A stretch of 64,000 nucleotides of DNA from Bradyrhizobium niftali (lineage in GTDB: Bacteria > Pseudomonadota > Alphaproteobacteria > Rhizobiales > Xanthobacteraceae): NCBI RefSeq assembly GCF_004571025.1, contig NZ_SPQT01000001.1, forward strand, positions 372,001-436,000. The letters run 5' to 3'. The translations under genes and the position numbers were made by a program. This document shows, in pieces, positions 16,809 through 25,118 of the stretch (within the stretch, counting starts at the first letter, position 1; each line of letters starts with the position of its first letter). Below the pieces are notes generated by a model. The model was not told the origin of the DNA. It searched no databases and saw only the letters and a program-made list of their open reading frames with translations.

Positions 16809-18226
16809 GTCTTGCCTCCGCTGACCGCCGCCTTCACCGCGTCGTCGAAGCCGAGCACCTTGCCGCTGATCTTGGCGGCATGGGCTTCGGCATCCTTCTT
16901 CAGCAGGAACGGCGCGACCTCGTCATTGCCGACCGCGAAGAAGGCCTGGTCGGCGAACAGCTTGATGCCGCGGGTGGTGTCGAAGACATAGGCGACGTTG
17001 ATCTTCTTGCCCTTGGCCTTGAAGTCGGCATAGGAACCTAACGTGCAGGCGGCGGACGCAAACGGCAGGATGCCGGCTTCATCCACCCAGATCTCGCCGG
17101 CCTTGCGCGGATCGGTGATCGGCTTCTTGCAGAAAGCGTCCTCGCCGGAAATCTCGTAATTCTTCGTGCTCGCAAGCTGCGCGTCATAGTCGAGCTTCAT
17201 CTCGGCATAGGCCTTGCGGATGTAGCTGTCGTCGACCCACTTCCTCGGATCGAACTCCTTCATGCGGCCGAGATTCTGGAGCACCTTGACGTCGGTCGTG
17301 GCGGCATCGATCAGTGCCGGCTTGACCGTGGGGTCGGTGGTCATGTTGCCGCTGGGGCCGAGGAAGATGTAGACGACCTCCTTGCTGATGCCGGTCCATT
17401 CCTGGATCTTCTCGGCGGCGAGCTTGGGATCGTCGCGCAGCCACTGGTTGGCGGCGATCAGCGCCTTGAAGTAGGCGACGACGACCTCGGGGTATTTCTC
17501 GGCGAAGTCGGTGCGGACCACGATGCCGTGGAAGGTCGGCAGGTTGGTCTCGACCCCGTCGAAGATCTTTCGCGCGAAGCCGCGGAACGGCAAGAGCTCG
17601 GCGAAGGGGACGAAGTCGGCATGCGCGTCGATCTTCTTCTCCTGGAGATTGGTCGAGCCGACCTCCGGGCTCTGGCTGACGAGCTGGAAGAAATCCGATG
17701 CGTAGCCGCGGTCCTGCATTGCCTTCAGCACCATGCCGTGCGCGGCGGAGCCGAACGGCACGCTGACCAGCTTGCCCTTGAGATCGGCAAGGTCGTAGTA
17801 GGGCGAGTCCTTGTGGACGACGAGGCCGTTGCCGGAGCCGGACAGGCTGTAGGCGGCAACACCGACCAGGCGGCTCTTGCTCTCCGGATTGCTCTCGAAG
17901 GTGAAGCCGTTCACGATCAGCGGATAGTCGCCCATCATGCCGATCTGAAGCTTGTTCGCCATCATCGCATTGGTGACGGGCGGGCCGGAGGTGAAATTCT
18001 GCCACTCCAGCTCGAACTTGATGTTGGCGTATTTGCCTGACGTCGGCAGGTATTTTTCGAGGAGGTGAAGCTGGCGGATGACGACGCCGGCGGTCACCGT
18101 GTTGGTCGTGGTGTCCTGCGTTCCGATGCCGAGCGTGACGGTTTCCGCCGAAGCCGGCTGCGCGAGGATCAGCGCCAGCGACGTCACCGACATCGCGATC
18201 GAGAGTGTGGGAAGATGGCGGACCAT
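16805..18226 (-). CDS. Periplasmic binding protein of the nitrate/sulfonate/bicarbonate type importer (NrtA/CmpA-like size)
   Basis: About 473 residues. ATG 18226 is chosen because GAGG stands six bases before it; ATGs at 18232 and 18238 are alternatives. Signal peptide up to LILAQPASA-E. The protein is longer than SsuA/TauA (about 320 residues) and near NrtA/CmpA. Conserved pieces include HKDSPYYDLADLKGKLVSVPFGSAAHGM and GIVVRTDFAEKYPEVVVAYFKAL. The ligand is not evident; the neighbouring redox genes suggest a small oxidised anion or sulfonate. It is the first gene of its operon, 181 bp downstream of the Crp/Fnr regulator gene on the same strand. Confidence 0.85.
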   Translation of the reverse strand: MVRHLPTLSIAMSVTSLALILAQPASAETVTLGIGTQDTTTNTVTAGVVIRQLHLLEKYLPTSGKYANIKFELEWQNFTSGPPVTNAMMANKLQIGMMGDYPLIVNGFTFESNPESKSRLVGVAAYSLSGSGNGLVVHKDSPYYDLADLKGKLVSVPFGSAAHGMVLKAMQDRGYASDFFQLVSQSPEVGSTNLQEKKIDAHADFVPFAELLPFRGFARKIFDGVETNLPTFHGIVVRTDFAEKYPEVVVAYFKALIAANQWLRDDPKLAAEKIQEWTGISKEVVYIFLGPSGNMTTDPTVKPALIDAATTDVKVLQNLGRMKEFDPRKWVDDSYIRKAYAEMKLDYDAQLASTKNYEISGEDAFCKKPITDPRKAGEIWVDEAGILPFASAACTLGSYADFKAKGKKINVAYVFDTTRGIKLFADQAFFAVGNDEVAPFLLKKDAEAHAAKISGKVLGFDDAVKAAVSGGKT

Positions 18227-18310
18227 TCTCATCCTCATTCGGTTGGATGTGCTGTGGTTGCCATGATTGGGTGAGGGCACGGGCAGGGCAAATCCGGAAT
18301 GACCGCCGCA

Positions 18311-18326
18311 GTCGATTAGTTGCCGG
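18311..18326 (-). promoter_or_regulatory. Shared motif site 1 (CAACTAAT core), before the importer operon
   Basis: Read on the minus strand, the site is CCGGCAACTAATCGAC, about 85 bp before the binding-protein start at 18226. The same core recurs before the other transcription units of this cluster (19774, 19847, 20731). I infer a binding site for a common regulator, most simply the adjacent Crp/Fnr protein. Confidence 0.55.
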
Positions 18327-18407
18327 GAAAAGCTGATTGCATACTCCTTGGGCAGTCCTGCACTATAAAGCCGCTTGCCTGTGCAGCGGCCCTGGCCGCG
18401 GGCTCCC

Positions 18408-19181
18408 TTAATCTGAGGCCTGGCCGCGCATCTCTTCCAGGACGTCGGCGCGGCACACCACGATCTGCGAGCGTTTGGTCACGACGATTCCCTTCTCCTG
18501 CATGCGCTTGAGGCTGATCGTGACCCATTGCCGGGTCGCGCCGACCATGTGGGCGATGTCGGCATGGGTGAACGCCGCCGCAATCACGGTGCCGTCGGCG
18601 TCCGCGACGCCGTAGAGCTCGACGAGATGCAGCAGGAGATGCGCGAGGCGCTGCGTGATCGAGCGCGTTCCCAGCATTTGGGCCAGCGCCGAGTAGCATT
18701 TGCCCTTGAAGGTGAGACCTTCGATCAGGCCGATCGCGAGGTTCGGGATCTCCAAGGCAAGGGACCGCAGTTCCTTTCCAGGCAGGTGCACCACGCTGCA
18801 ATTGCTGGATGCGACGCCGGACCATTGATGCACGGTGCCTTCGAATACTTCCGGCCCGCCGACGAAATTGCCGACATGCCAATAGGCCAGCGTGATCTCG
18901 CGTCCGAGCGGGGACGTGTAGAACACACGGATGCGGCCGCTTTCGATCAGCCAGATGCCGTCATGCTTGCCACCCTGGCTGAACAGCGTCTGGCCGCGGT
19001 TGAGCACTTTTCGCCGGCCCTGCTTCAGCACCAGTTCCCGCTCGCGCGGTGAGAGCTTGTCCATCAGCGGCGGCGGTCCGCCGATCCATTGCTGGTTCTC
19101 GGTGAGCAGCAGCGAGGAGCTTCCGGCAGGCCGGACTGCCGGGGGAACAGCCCCGCGAACCACATTGGCCGCCTGCAACAT
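18408..19181 (-). CDS. Crp/Fnr family transcriptional regulator
   Basis: 257 residues from ATG 19181, preceded by a strong GGAGG (CCGGAGGCAGAG). A TTG at 19202 is less likely. The cyclic-nucleotide-binding-like beta roll spans roughly residues 45-150 (LFSQGGKHDGIWLIESGRIRVFY, YWHVGNFVGGPEVFEG). The winged helix is about 195-235 (FTHADIAHMVGATRQWVTISLKRMQEKGIV). No FNR-type cysteine cluster is visible at the N-terminus, so direct Fe-S oxygen sensing is unlikely. The recognition helix TRQWVT differs from that of both Crp and Fnr. It is flanked by the importer operon and the redox genes and is the obvious local regulator. Confidence 0.85.
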   Translation of the reverse strand: MLQAANVVRGAVPPAVRPAGSSSLLLTENQQWIGGPPPLMDKLSPRERELVLKQGRRKVLNRGQTLFSQGGKHDGIWLIESGRIRVFYTSPLGREITLAYWHVGNFVGGPEVFEGTVHQWSGVASSNCSVVHLPGKELRSLALEIPNLAIGLIEGLTFKGKCYSALAQMLGTRSITQRLAHLLLHLVELYGVADADGTVIAAAFTHADIAHMVGATRQWVTISLKRMQEKGIVVTKRSQIVVCRADVLEEMRGQASD

Positions 19182-19245
19182 CTCTGCCTCCGGAACGTTC
19201 AAGTCGTTCTAAAGAGGAGCAATGTCCGTGCCAGATTCACTCCGC

Positions 19246-19348
19246 TGTCATCGCCCGGCTTGACCGGGCGATCCAGTATTCCAGAGACGTCAATGAGTTA
19301 TCGAGAGGTCGCGGCGTACTGGATTCGCCGCCTTCGCGGGGAATGACA
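19246..19348. repeat. Family C palindromic repeat, copy 1
   Basis: A 103-bp element bounded by perfect arms TCCGCTGTCAT (19241-19251) and ATGACAGCGGA (19343-19353). Inside, ATCCAGTA (19270-19277) matches TACTGGAT (19317-19324), and there are mini-hairpins such as CGCCCGGCTTGACCGGGCG. Two relatives lie at 39981 and 40212. It fills the gap between the DUF971 and Crp/Fnr genes. Confidence 0.7.
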
Positions 19349-19423
19349 GCGGAGGCCGTTGCTTGGCTGAAGCGTCTCTCCAGCATCGTCCTGGCGAAAG
19401 CCAGGACGACATCGAATGTTGGG

Positions 19424-19726
19424 TCAGCGCCCCGCCAAACTCAACAAATACGGCTTCGGGTAAATCCCCCGGTTGTGTCCATCCGAAAACGAGATGTTCA
19501 GCCCGTAGCCGAGATCGCCGATCTCGATGATGGCGATGCCCGGAAACGCGTCAGGGAAGCGGCCGTCGAAGCGGGCGCGGGTGCAGTGGGCGCATTTGCA
19601 GGAGAGGCGAAGCTGCTCGGCCGGCAGGCTCAACGCATCGTCCTGCGTGGTGCGGACGAGGAGCGCGGCGAGATCGGCGCTGGCCTCATAGTTGGCTACG
19701 GTTGGTGCCACCACAGTCATGGTCAT
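19424..19726 (-). CDS. DUF971 domain protein
   Basis: 100 residues from ATG 19726, six bases after GGAGG (TTCGGAGGTTCGTC). The sequence LRLSCKCAHCTRARFDGRFPDAFPGIAIIEIGDLGYGLNISFSDGH is the DUF971 module, the same fold as the N-terminal domain of gamma-butyrobetaine hydroxylase. C-x-C-A-H-C offers a metal-binding set (probably zinc). Standalone DUF971 proteins often lie near iron-sulfur or redox genes and have no firm function. Here it is divergent from ferredoxin-NADP reductase, next to the Fe-S flavoprotein pair, so a helper role for that system is a reasonable guess. Confidence 0.8.
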   Translation of the reverse strand: MTMTVVAPTVANYEASADLAALLVRTTQDDALSLPAEQLRLSCKCAHCTRARFDGRFPDAFPGIAIIEIGDLGYGLNISFSDGHNRGIYPKPYLLSLAGR

Positions 19727-19773
19727 GACGAACCTCCGAATCCTCTCTACGTCGTCGTGACGCCGCTGCGATA

Positions 19774-19785
19774 GCAACTAATTGC
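19774..19785. promoter_or_regulatory. Shared motif site 2 (GCAACTAATTGC)
   Basis: A palindrome GCAA-CTAA-TTGC, 48 bp before the DUF971 start (minus strand) and about 150 bp before the fpr start (plus strand). It is the cleanest copy of the motif found before each transcription unit of the cluster. Confidence 0.55.
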
Positions 19786-19846
19786 CAGCGCGAGCGCGCC
19801 CGCCTGACCTTCGCTGCCTCCTCTTCAGTCACCGCCCGCGAAATGT

Positions 19847-19859
19847 GAAACTAATCGAC
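19847..19859. promoter_or_regulatory. Shared motif site 3 (GAAACTAATCGAC), before fpr
   Basis: This copy agrees with site 1 in its last ten bases (AACTAATCGAC). It is embedded in a larger inverted repeat, GTGAAA (19845-19850) to TTTCAC (19866-19871), about 77 bp upstream of the fpr start. The spacing suits control of the plus-strand promoter. Confidence 0.5.
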
Positions 19860-19935
19860 CGGGAATTTCACTTACGAATTGCCGGACTCTGCTCTCTCCG
19901 AAACCTTGGGCGCCATCGATGGCCAAGGAGAGACC

Positions 19936-20709
19936 ATGAGCGCATTTCAGAAGGAAACGGTTCTGTCGGTCAGGCACTGGACCGACAACCTGTTCAGCTT
20001 CACCGCGACGCGCGATCCCGGCTTCCGCTTCCAGAACGGCCAGTTCGCGATGATCGGGCTCGAGGTCGAAGGCAAGCCGTTGATGCGGGCCTACAGCATG
20101 GCCAGCGCCAATCACGAGGAGGCGCTCGAGTTCTTCTCGATCAAGGTGCAGGACGGCCCGCTGACCTCGCGCCTCCAGAAGATCAGGGAAGGCGATATCA
20201 TCCTGGTCGGCCGCAAGGCCACGGGCACGCTGATCACCGGCAACCTCATTCCCGGCAAGCGCCTTTTGCTGCTCTCGACCGGCACGGGACTCGCGCCGTT
20301 CGCCAGCCTGATCAAGGACCCTGATGTCTACGAGAATTACGAGACCATCGTGCTCGCCCATGGCTGCCGTCAGGTCTCCGAGCTCGCCTATGGCGAGCAC
20401 CTCGTCGAAGGCCTGCTCAACCACGAATTCTTCGGTCCCCTGATCCGCGACAAGCTGGTCTACTACCCGACCGTGACCCGCGAGCCGTTCCGGAACCGCG
20501 GCCGCATCACCGATCTGATCGCCTCGAACCAGCTGTTCGACGACATCGGGCTATCCGGCCTCGATATCGAGACCGACCGCATCATGCTCTGCGGCAGCCC
20601 GGCGATGCTGGAGGAACTCCCTGCGATGTTTTCAGCGCGCGGCTTTGTCGAGGGCAATCACAACCAGCCCGGCCATTTCGTGATCGAAAAGGCTTTTGTC
20701 GAGCGCTGA
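19936..20709 (+). CDS. fpr: Ferredoxin-NADP(+) reductase
   Basis: 257 residues from ATG 19936, behind AAGGAGAGACC. The FAD motif RAYSMAS (about residue 51-57) and the NADP motif GTGLAPFASLI (about 115) are in the order of the bacterial FPR subclass, and the C-terminus MLCGSPAMLEELPAMF plus the VIEKAFVER tail match. It passes electrons between NADPH and ferredoxin or flavodoxin in the cytosol. The next genes encode an Fe-S flavoprotein pair, so it most likely supplies their electrons. Confidence 0.92.
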   Translation: MSAFQKETVLSVRHWTDNLFSFTATRDPGFRFQNGQFAMIGLEVEGKPLMRAYSMASANHEEALEFFSIKVQDGPLTSRLQKIREGDIILVGRKATGTLITGNLIPGKRLLLLSTGTGLAPFASLIKDPDVYENYETIVLAHGCRQVSELAYGEHLVEGLLNHEFFGPLIRDKLVYYPTVTREPFRNRGRITDLIASNQLFDDIGLSGLDIETDRIMLCGSPAMLEELPAMFSARGFVEGNHNQPGHFVIEKAFVER

Positions 20710-20730
20710 GGCGCAAATCGCATCCCGGCG

Positions 20731-20743
20731 ACAACTAATTGCT
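20731..20743. promoter_or_regulatory. Shared motif site 4 (ACAACTAATTGCT), before the flavoprotein gene
   Basis: The site lies about 70 bp upstream of the flavoprotein start at 20812 and 22 bp after the fpr stop. Its presence suggests that the flavoprotein-ferredoxin-HEAT genes have their own promoter within the cluster. Confidence 0.55.
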
Positions 20744-20811
20744 ATCGCCGGACAGCCCCCTGAACAAATCTGATGCAAAGGCGCCGGCTATCGGCGAACC
20801 AGGAGCAAGCG

Positions 20812-22554
20812 ATGGCACTAGATGAGATCGTCGACGGACTTTCGGAGGTTTCCTGCGATGTGCTGGTCATCGGCGGCGGCACGGCCGGCCCGATGGCGGC
20901 ACTGAAGGCGAAGCTGAAGAACCCGAAGGCCAACGTCGTCCTGCTCGAGAAGGCCAACGTCAAGCGCTCCGGCGCGATCTCGATGGGCATGGACGGGCTC
21001 AACAACGCGGTCATCCCCGGTTACGCGACGCCCGAGCAGTACACCAAGGAAATCACCATCGCCAATGACGGCATCGTCGACCAGAAGGCGGTCTATAAAT
21101 ACGCCCAGAACTGCTACAAGATCATCGAAGAGCTCGACAGTTTCGGCATCCGCTTCCTGAAGAACGAGAACGGCGACTACGCCGTCAAGAAGGTGCATCA
21201 TATCGGCACCTATGTTCTGCCGATGCCGAACGGCGAGACCGTCAAGAAGGCGCTGTACCGTCAGCTCCGCCGCGCCCGCATCCTGATCTCCAACCGTTAC
21301 ATGGCGACGCGGCTGCTCAAATCGTCTGACGGCCGTATTGCCGGTGCGATCAGCGTCAACACCCGCACCGCCGAGATGCTGGTGATCAAGGCCAAGGCCG
21401 TGATCCTGTGCATGGGCGCCGCCGGCCGCCTTGGTCTGCCGACCTCCGGCTACATGTTCGGCACCTACGAGAACGCCGCCAATTCCGGCGACGGCTACTC
21501 CATGGCCTATCACGCCGGCGCGGCGCTCGCGAACCTCGAATGCTACCAGATCAACCCGCTGATCAAGGATTATAACGGCCCGGCCTGCGCCTACGTCGCC
21601 GGTCCCTTCGGCGCCTTCACCGCGAACAACCAGGGTTCGCGCTTCATCGAATGCGACTACTGGTCCGGCCAGATGATGCTGGAGTTCTACAACGAACTTC
21701 TGTCCGGCAAGGGTCCGGTGTTCCTCCAGCTCAAGCATCTTCACCCCGACACCATCTCGGAGATCGAATCCACCTTGCACAAGGTCGAGCGTCCCACGCG
21801 CGGCCTGTTCCAGCAGGGGCGCGGCGTCGATTACCGCAGCGAATCGATCGAGATGCACATCTCCGAGATCGGCTTCTGCTCCGGCCACAGCGCCTCCGGC
21901 GTGTTCGTCGACGACAATGCCCGCACCACCGTGCCCGGCCTCTACGCCGCCGGCGACATGGCGAGCGTGCCGCACAATTACATGCTCGGCGCCTTCACCA
22001 ACGGCTCGGTCGCCGGCATCGATGCGATGGAGTTCGCCGACAGCCACGACTTTGCGGAGTTCGACGCCGCCGATGTCGCGCTGGAGCGCGACCGCGTGAT
22101 GGCGCCGACCAAACGTGAGGACGGCATTCCGCCGAACCAGGTCGAGTACAAGACCCGCCGTCTCGTCAACGACTATCTCCAGCCGCCGAAAGTCACGCGC
22201 AAATACGAGCTCGGCATGCGCCGCCTCGCCGAGGCGCGGGAAGACATGCAGGAGCGTATGATCGCGCGCAACGCGCACGAGCTGCTGCGCGCCCTCGAGG
22301 TGCAGTCGATCATGGACTGCGCCGACATGGCGGTACATGCCTCGCTCTACCGCGAGGAGAGCCGCTGGGGCCTCTACCACTGGCGCACGGATTTCCCGGA
22401 GAAGGACAACGAGAACTGGTTCTGCCACACGCTGCTGAGCAAGCGGGACGGCAAGATGACCAGCGAGAAGCGCGCCGTCGAACCGTACGTCGTGCCGATC
22501 GCCGACGACGAGAAGGACCTCTACGACAAGCAGCGCATCCGCGCCTCCGCCTGA
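20812..22554 (+). CDS. AprA/fumarate reductase-type flavoprotein subunit
   Basis: 580 residues from ATG 20812 (AGGAG six bases upstream). The N-terminal FAD site is VLVIGGGTAGPMAALKA (about 16-32), and the C-terminal FAD loop is GLYAAGDMASVPHNYMLGAF (about 380-400). The helical tail (ARNAHELLRALEVQSIMDCADMAVHASLYREESRWGLYHWRTDFP) is the one found in succinate dehydrogenase/fumarate reductase/AprA flavoproteins. The capping domain and the ferredoxin-like partner gene resemble adenylylsulfate reductase more than SdhA. No haem or quinone-binding partner is present, so a soluble reductase or oxidase is likely. The substrate is unknown; a sulfur oxyanion or an organic acid are the main options. 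Confidence 0.8.
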   Translation: MALDEIVDGLSEVSCDVLVIGGGTAGPMAALKAKLKNPKANVVLLEKANVKRSGAISMGMDGLNNAVIPGYATPEQYTKEITIANDGIVDQKAVYKYAQNCYKIIEELDSFGIRFLKNENGDYAVKKVHHIGTYVLPMPNGETVKKALYRQLRRARILISNRYMATRLLKSSDGRIAGAISVNTRTAEMLVIKAKAVILCMGAAGRLGLPTSGYMFGTYENAANSGDGYSMAYHAGAALANLECYQINPLIKDYNGPACAYVAGPFGAFTANNQGSRFIECDYWSGQMMLEFYNELLSGKGPVFLQLKHLHPDTISEIESTLHKVERPTRGLFQQGRGVDYRSESIEMHISEIGFCSGHSASGVFVDDNARTTVPGLYAAGDMASVPHNYMLGAFTNGSVAGIDAMEFADSHDFAEFDAADVALERDRVMAPTKREDGIPPNQVEYKTRRLVNDYLQPPKVTRKYELGMRRLAEAREDMQERMIARNAHELLRALEVQSIMDCADMAVHASLYREESRWGLYHWRTDFPEKDNENWFCHTLLSKRDGKMTSEKRAVEPYVVPIADDEKDLYDKQRIRASA

Positions 22555-22585
22555 TCCACCAGAACATAGCAACAGGAGACATCCA

Positions 22586-22819
22586 ATGCCTCTCGCTTCC
22601 TATCAGACATCGGTTCCGGTGGTCGTCGACGACGCCAAGTGCATTGCGGACAAGGGCTGCACCGTCTGCGTTGACGTCTGCCCGCTCGACGTGCTGCGCA
22701 TCAGCGAGATGACCAACAAGGCCTACATGGCCTATGACGAGTGCTGGTACTGCATGCCCTGCGAGGCCGATTGCCCGACCGGCGCCGTCACCGTCAACAT
22801 TCCCTATCTGTTGAGGTGA
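22586..22819 (+). CDS. AprB-like 2x[4Fe-4S] ferredoxin
   Basis: 77 residues from ATG 22586, 31 bp after the flavoprotein gene, behind ACAGGAGACATCC. Two cluster motifs: C-x5-C-x2-C-x3-CP (CIADKGCTVCVDVCP) and C-x2-C-x2-C-x3-CP (CWYCMPCEADCP). The unusual spacing of the first and the CWYC of the second are characters of AprB, the iron-sulfur subunit of adenylylsulfate reductase. It lacks the C-terminal tail with which AprB wraps AprA. It should carry electrons from ferredoxin reductase to the flavoprotein. Confidence 0.85.
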   Translation: MPLASYQTSVPVVVDDAKCIADKGCTVCVDVCPLDVLRISEMTNKAYMAYDECWYCMPCEADCPTGAVTVNIPYLLR

Positions 22820-22821
22820 TC

Positions 22822-23799
22822 ATGTCGAGCCCGTTCGAGTCCTACGACGATCTCGAAGACGCCGACGAGCGGCTTCAGGCCGCCGATCCCGCGGAGCGCC
22901 GTGTCGCCATCATCGCGCTCGGCCATTCCGGCGATCCCGCCGCCGTCGGCCATCTCGCCAACATGGTCCCAGATCCCGACGCCGGCGTGCGCCAGCAGGT
23001 GGCGATGGCGCTCGGCGAGTTCGACGGGCCGGAAGCGGCGAGCGCGCTCGTCAAGCTGCTGGTCGATCCCGAGAGAATCGTCGCATCGGCCGCCGCCGAC
23101 AGCATGGCCGAGTTCAAGGATCCGGCCTGTGCCGAGATCATCCTGCCGCTGGTCAAGCATGCCCACGCCTTCGTCCGCATGGGCGCGCTGCGCGCGCTGA
23201 AGGAGCTGCGCTGCAAGGACACGCTGAAGCCGGCGCTGGAAGCGCTCCAGGATGCGGATGCCGCCGTGCGCGTGCAGGCGATCGGTGTGATCGGCTTCCT
23301 CAAGCTGGAGGAATCCATCCCCGCGCTGACCGCGCTGATCAACGATCCCGACGCGCATGTGCGCCGCGCCTCGGTCAGCGCGCTGGCGTTCTCGCAGTTG
23401 AAGCCCGCGGCGGAGACGATCACGCGCGCGCTGAAGGATGCGGACTGGATGGTGCGCGAGATGGCGGCGGAGACGCTGGGCCTCAACGTCAATGGTTCGC
23501 TCGCGGCCGATCAACTGATCGCCTGCCTTGCCGACGAATTCTGGCAGGTGCGGCTGAAGACGATCCGCAGCCTCGGCAGGATGAAGATCGAGCGTGCGGT
23601 GCGCCCGATCGGCAATTGCATCAATCATGACCAGGCCAATTTGCGGAAGGAAGCGGCCGCCGCGCTCGGCGAGATCGCCCATCCCGACGGCGAGGCGTTC
23701 CTGGCCGTCATCGCCGACGATGCCGATCCTGATGTGCGCAAGAACGCACGCTGGGCGCTGCAGCAGATCGCGGCCCGCAAGGCGCGCGCAGGCGCATAG
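22822..23799 (+). CDS. HEAT-repeat protein
   Basis: 325 residues from ATG 22822, two bases after the ferredoxin stop, with GAGGTGATC in front, so the genes are translationally coupled. At least eight HEAT/PBS-lyase-type repeats of about 31 residues run the whole length (for example DPAAVGHLANMVPDPDAGVRQQVAMALGEF and ESIPALTALINDPDAHVRRASVSALAF). Such solenoids bind partner proteins or assist cofactor attachment. There is no signal peptide. Its fixed place after the flavoprotein-ferredoxin pair suggests an assembly or docking subunit of that enzyme. Confidence 0.85.
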   Translation: MSSPFESYDDLEDADERLQAADPAERRVAIIALGHSGDPAAVGHLANMVPDPDAGVRQQVAMALGEFDGPEAASALVKLLVDPERIVASAAADSMAEFKDPACAEIILPLVKHAHAFVRMGALRALKELRCKDTLKPALEALQDADAAVRVQAIGVIGFLKLEESIPALTALINDPDAHVRRASVSALAFSQLKPAAETITRALKDADWMVREMAAETLGLNVNGSLAADQLIACLADEFWQVRLKTIRSLGRMKIERAVRPIGNCINHDQANLRKEAAAALGEIAHPDGEAFLAVIADDADPDVRKNARWALQQIAARKARAGA

Positions 23800-23931
23800 A
23801 GGCACGAGCAGGGGCATACCGGCCCTTCGCTGCCGGTCTGGACTTCCCCTGCCAGACGTTTATTGGTCTTCGCCAATGGGATCGGCTGCCGTGAACGCGG
23901 CCGGTCCTTAGAAACAGCGAGGACGCCGGCC

Positions 23932-25104
23932 ATGACGACATTGACTGTCAAAGACCTTCTCCCCGAGGATGGCACGCGGGGAACGCTCGTCGGCCGCGTC
24001 TGGCTGCCGCAGGTCAATGGCCCCGCCGTTGTCGCCGTGCGCAGCGATGGCGTCTTCGACGTCACCGCCAAATTCCCGACCATCAGCGCGCTCTGCGAGG
24101 AGGACAATGCCGCCAAGGCGCTTGCCGCGACCAAGGGCGAACGCATCGGCGAACTCGAGGCCATCGTGGCCAATACGGCCCCCGATGGGCGCGACCCGAA
24201 AAAGCCGTGGCTGCTCGCGCCGGTCGATCTCCAGACCCTGAAGGCGGCCGGCGTCACCTTTGCCATCTCGATGCTGGAGCGCGTGATCGAGGAGCGGGCC
24301 AAGGGCAATCCGGCCTCGGCCGAAGCGATCCGGAAAGAGGTGACGCGGCTGATCGGTGACGATCTGTCAAAGCTCAAGCCGGGCTCGGACCAGGCGATGC
24401 ATCTGAAGCAGGTGCTGATCGACCAGCACGCCTGGAGCCAATATCTCGAGGTCGGCATTGGCCCCGATGCCGAGGTCTTCACCAAGGCTCCGACCCTGTC
24501 CTCGGTCGGCACCGGCATGGACGCAGGCCTGCATCCGAAGTCGACCTGGAACAACCCCGAGCCGGAGCTCGTGCTGTTCGTTTCGAGCCGCGGCAAGATC
24601 GTTGGCGGTTCGCTCGGCAACGACGTCAATTTGCGCGACTTCGAGGGGCGTTCGGCGCTGCTGCTGTCGAAGGCCAAGGACAACAATGCGTCCTGCGCGA
24701 TCGGCCCGCTGCTGCGCTTGTTCGACGAGAGTTTTTCGCTCGACGACGCGCGCAAGCTCGACATCAGCCTGAACGTGAAGGGGACGGACGGTTTCGTCCT
24801 CGACGGCCATTCCTCGATCAGCAAGATCAGCCGCGATCCGACCGACCTCGTCGAACAGACCATCGGCAAGGTCCATCAATACCCCGACGGCTTCGTGCTG
24901 TTCCTCGGCACCATGTTCGCGCCGGTCAAGGATCGCGATGCGCCGGGGCAGGGGTTCACCCACAAGCGCGACGACATCGTCACGATCGCCGCGCCCCAGC
25001 TTGGCAAGCTCGTCAATCGCATGCGCACCAGCGACGAGTGCGAGCCCTGGACGTTCGGCATCGGTGCGCTGATGAAGAGCCTCGCGCAGCGGAAGCTGAT
25101 CTAG
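23932..25104 (+). CDS. Fumarylacetoacetate hydrolase family protein, XylX-like 2-keto-3-deoxy-sugar-acid dehydratase
   Basis: 390 residues from ATG 23932. The C-terminal FAH fold holds its metal and substrate residues in SSVGTGMDAGLHPKSTWNNPEPELVLFVSSRGKIVGGSLGNDVNLRDFEGRSA-type order (about 195-250), with glutamate and aspartate ligands as expected. The length with an extra N-terminal domain matches Caulobacter XylX, the 2-keto-3-deoxyxylonate dehydratase of the non-phosphorylating pentose pathway, better than short FAH hydrolases. Downstream lie aldose dehydrogenase, lactonase and two sugar importers, which supports a role in oxidative breakdown of an aldose. The exact sugar acid is not determined. 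Confidence 0.75.
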   Translation: MTTLTVKDLLPEDGTRGTLVGRVWLPQVNGPAVVAVRSDGVFDVTAKFPTISALCEEDNAAKALAATKGERIGELEAIVANTAPDGRDPKKPWLLAPVDLQTLKAAGVTFAISMLERVIEERAKGNPASAEAIRKEVTRLIGDDLSKLKPGSDQAMHLKQVLIDQHAWSQYLEVGIGPDAEVFTKAPTLSSVGTGMDAGLHPKSTWNNPEPELVLFVSSRGKIVGGSLGNDVNLRDFEGRSALLLSKAKDNNASCAIGPLLRLFDESFSLDDARKLDISLNVKGTDGFVLDGHSSISKISRDPTDLVEQTIGKVHQYPDGFVLFLGTMFAPVKDRDAPGQGFTHKRDDIVTIAAPQLGKLVNRMRTSDECEPWTFGIGALMKSLAQRKLI

Positions 25105-25118
25105 CTCGCTGCTCTTCG

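Noticed and set aside
19845..19871. GTGAAA-N15-TTTCAC as a Crp consensus site
   Set aside because: The spacing between half-sites is far longer than the TGTGA-N6-TCACA of Crp. It overlaps the shared CAACTAAT motif, which explains the conservation better.
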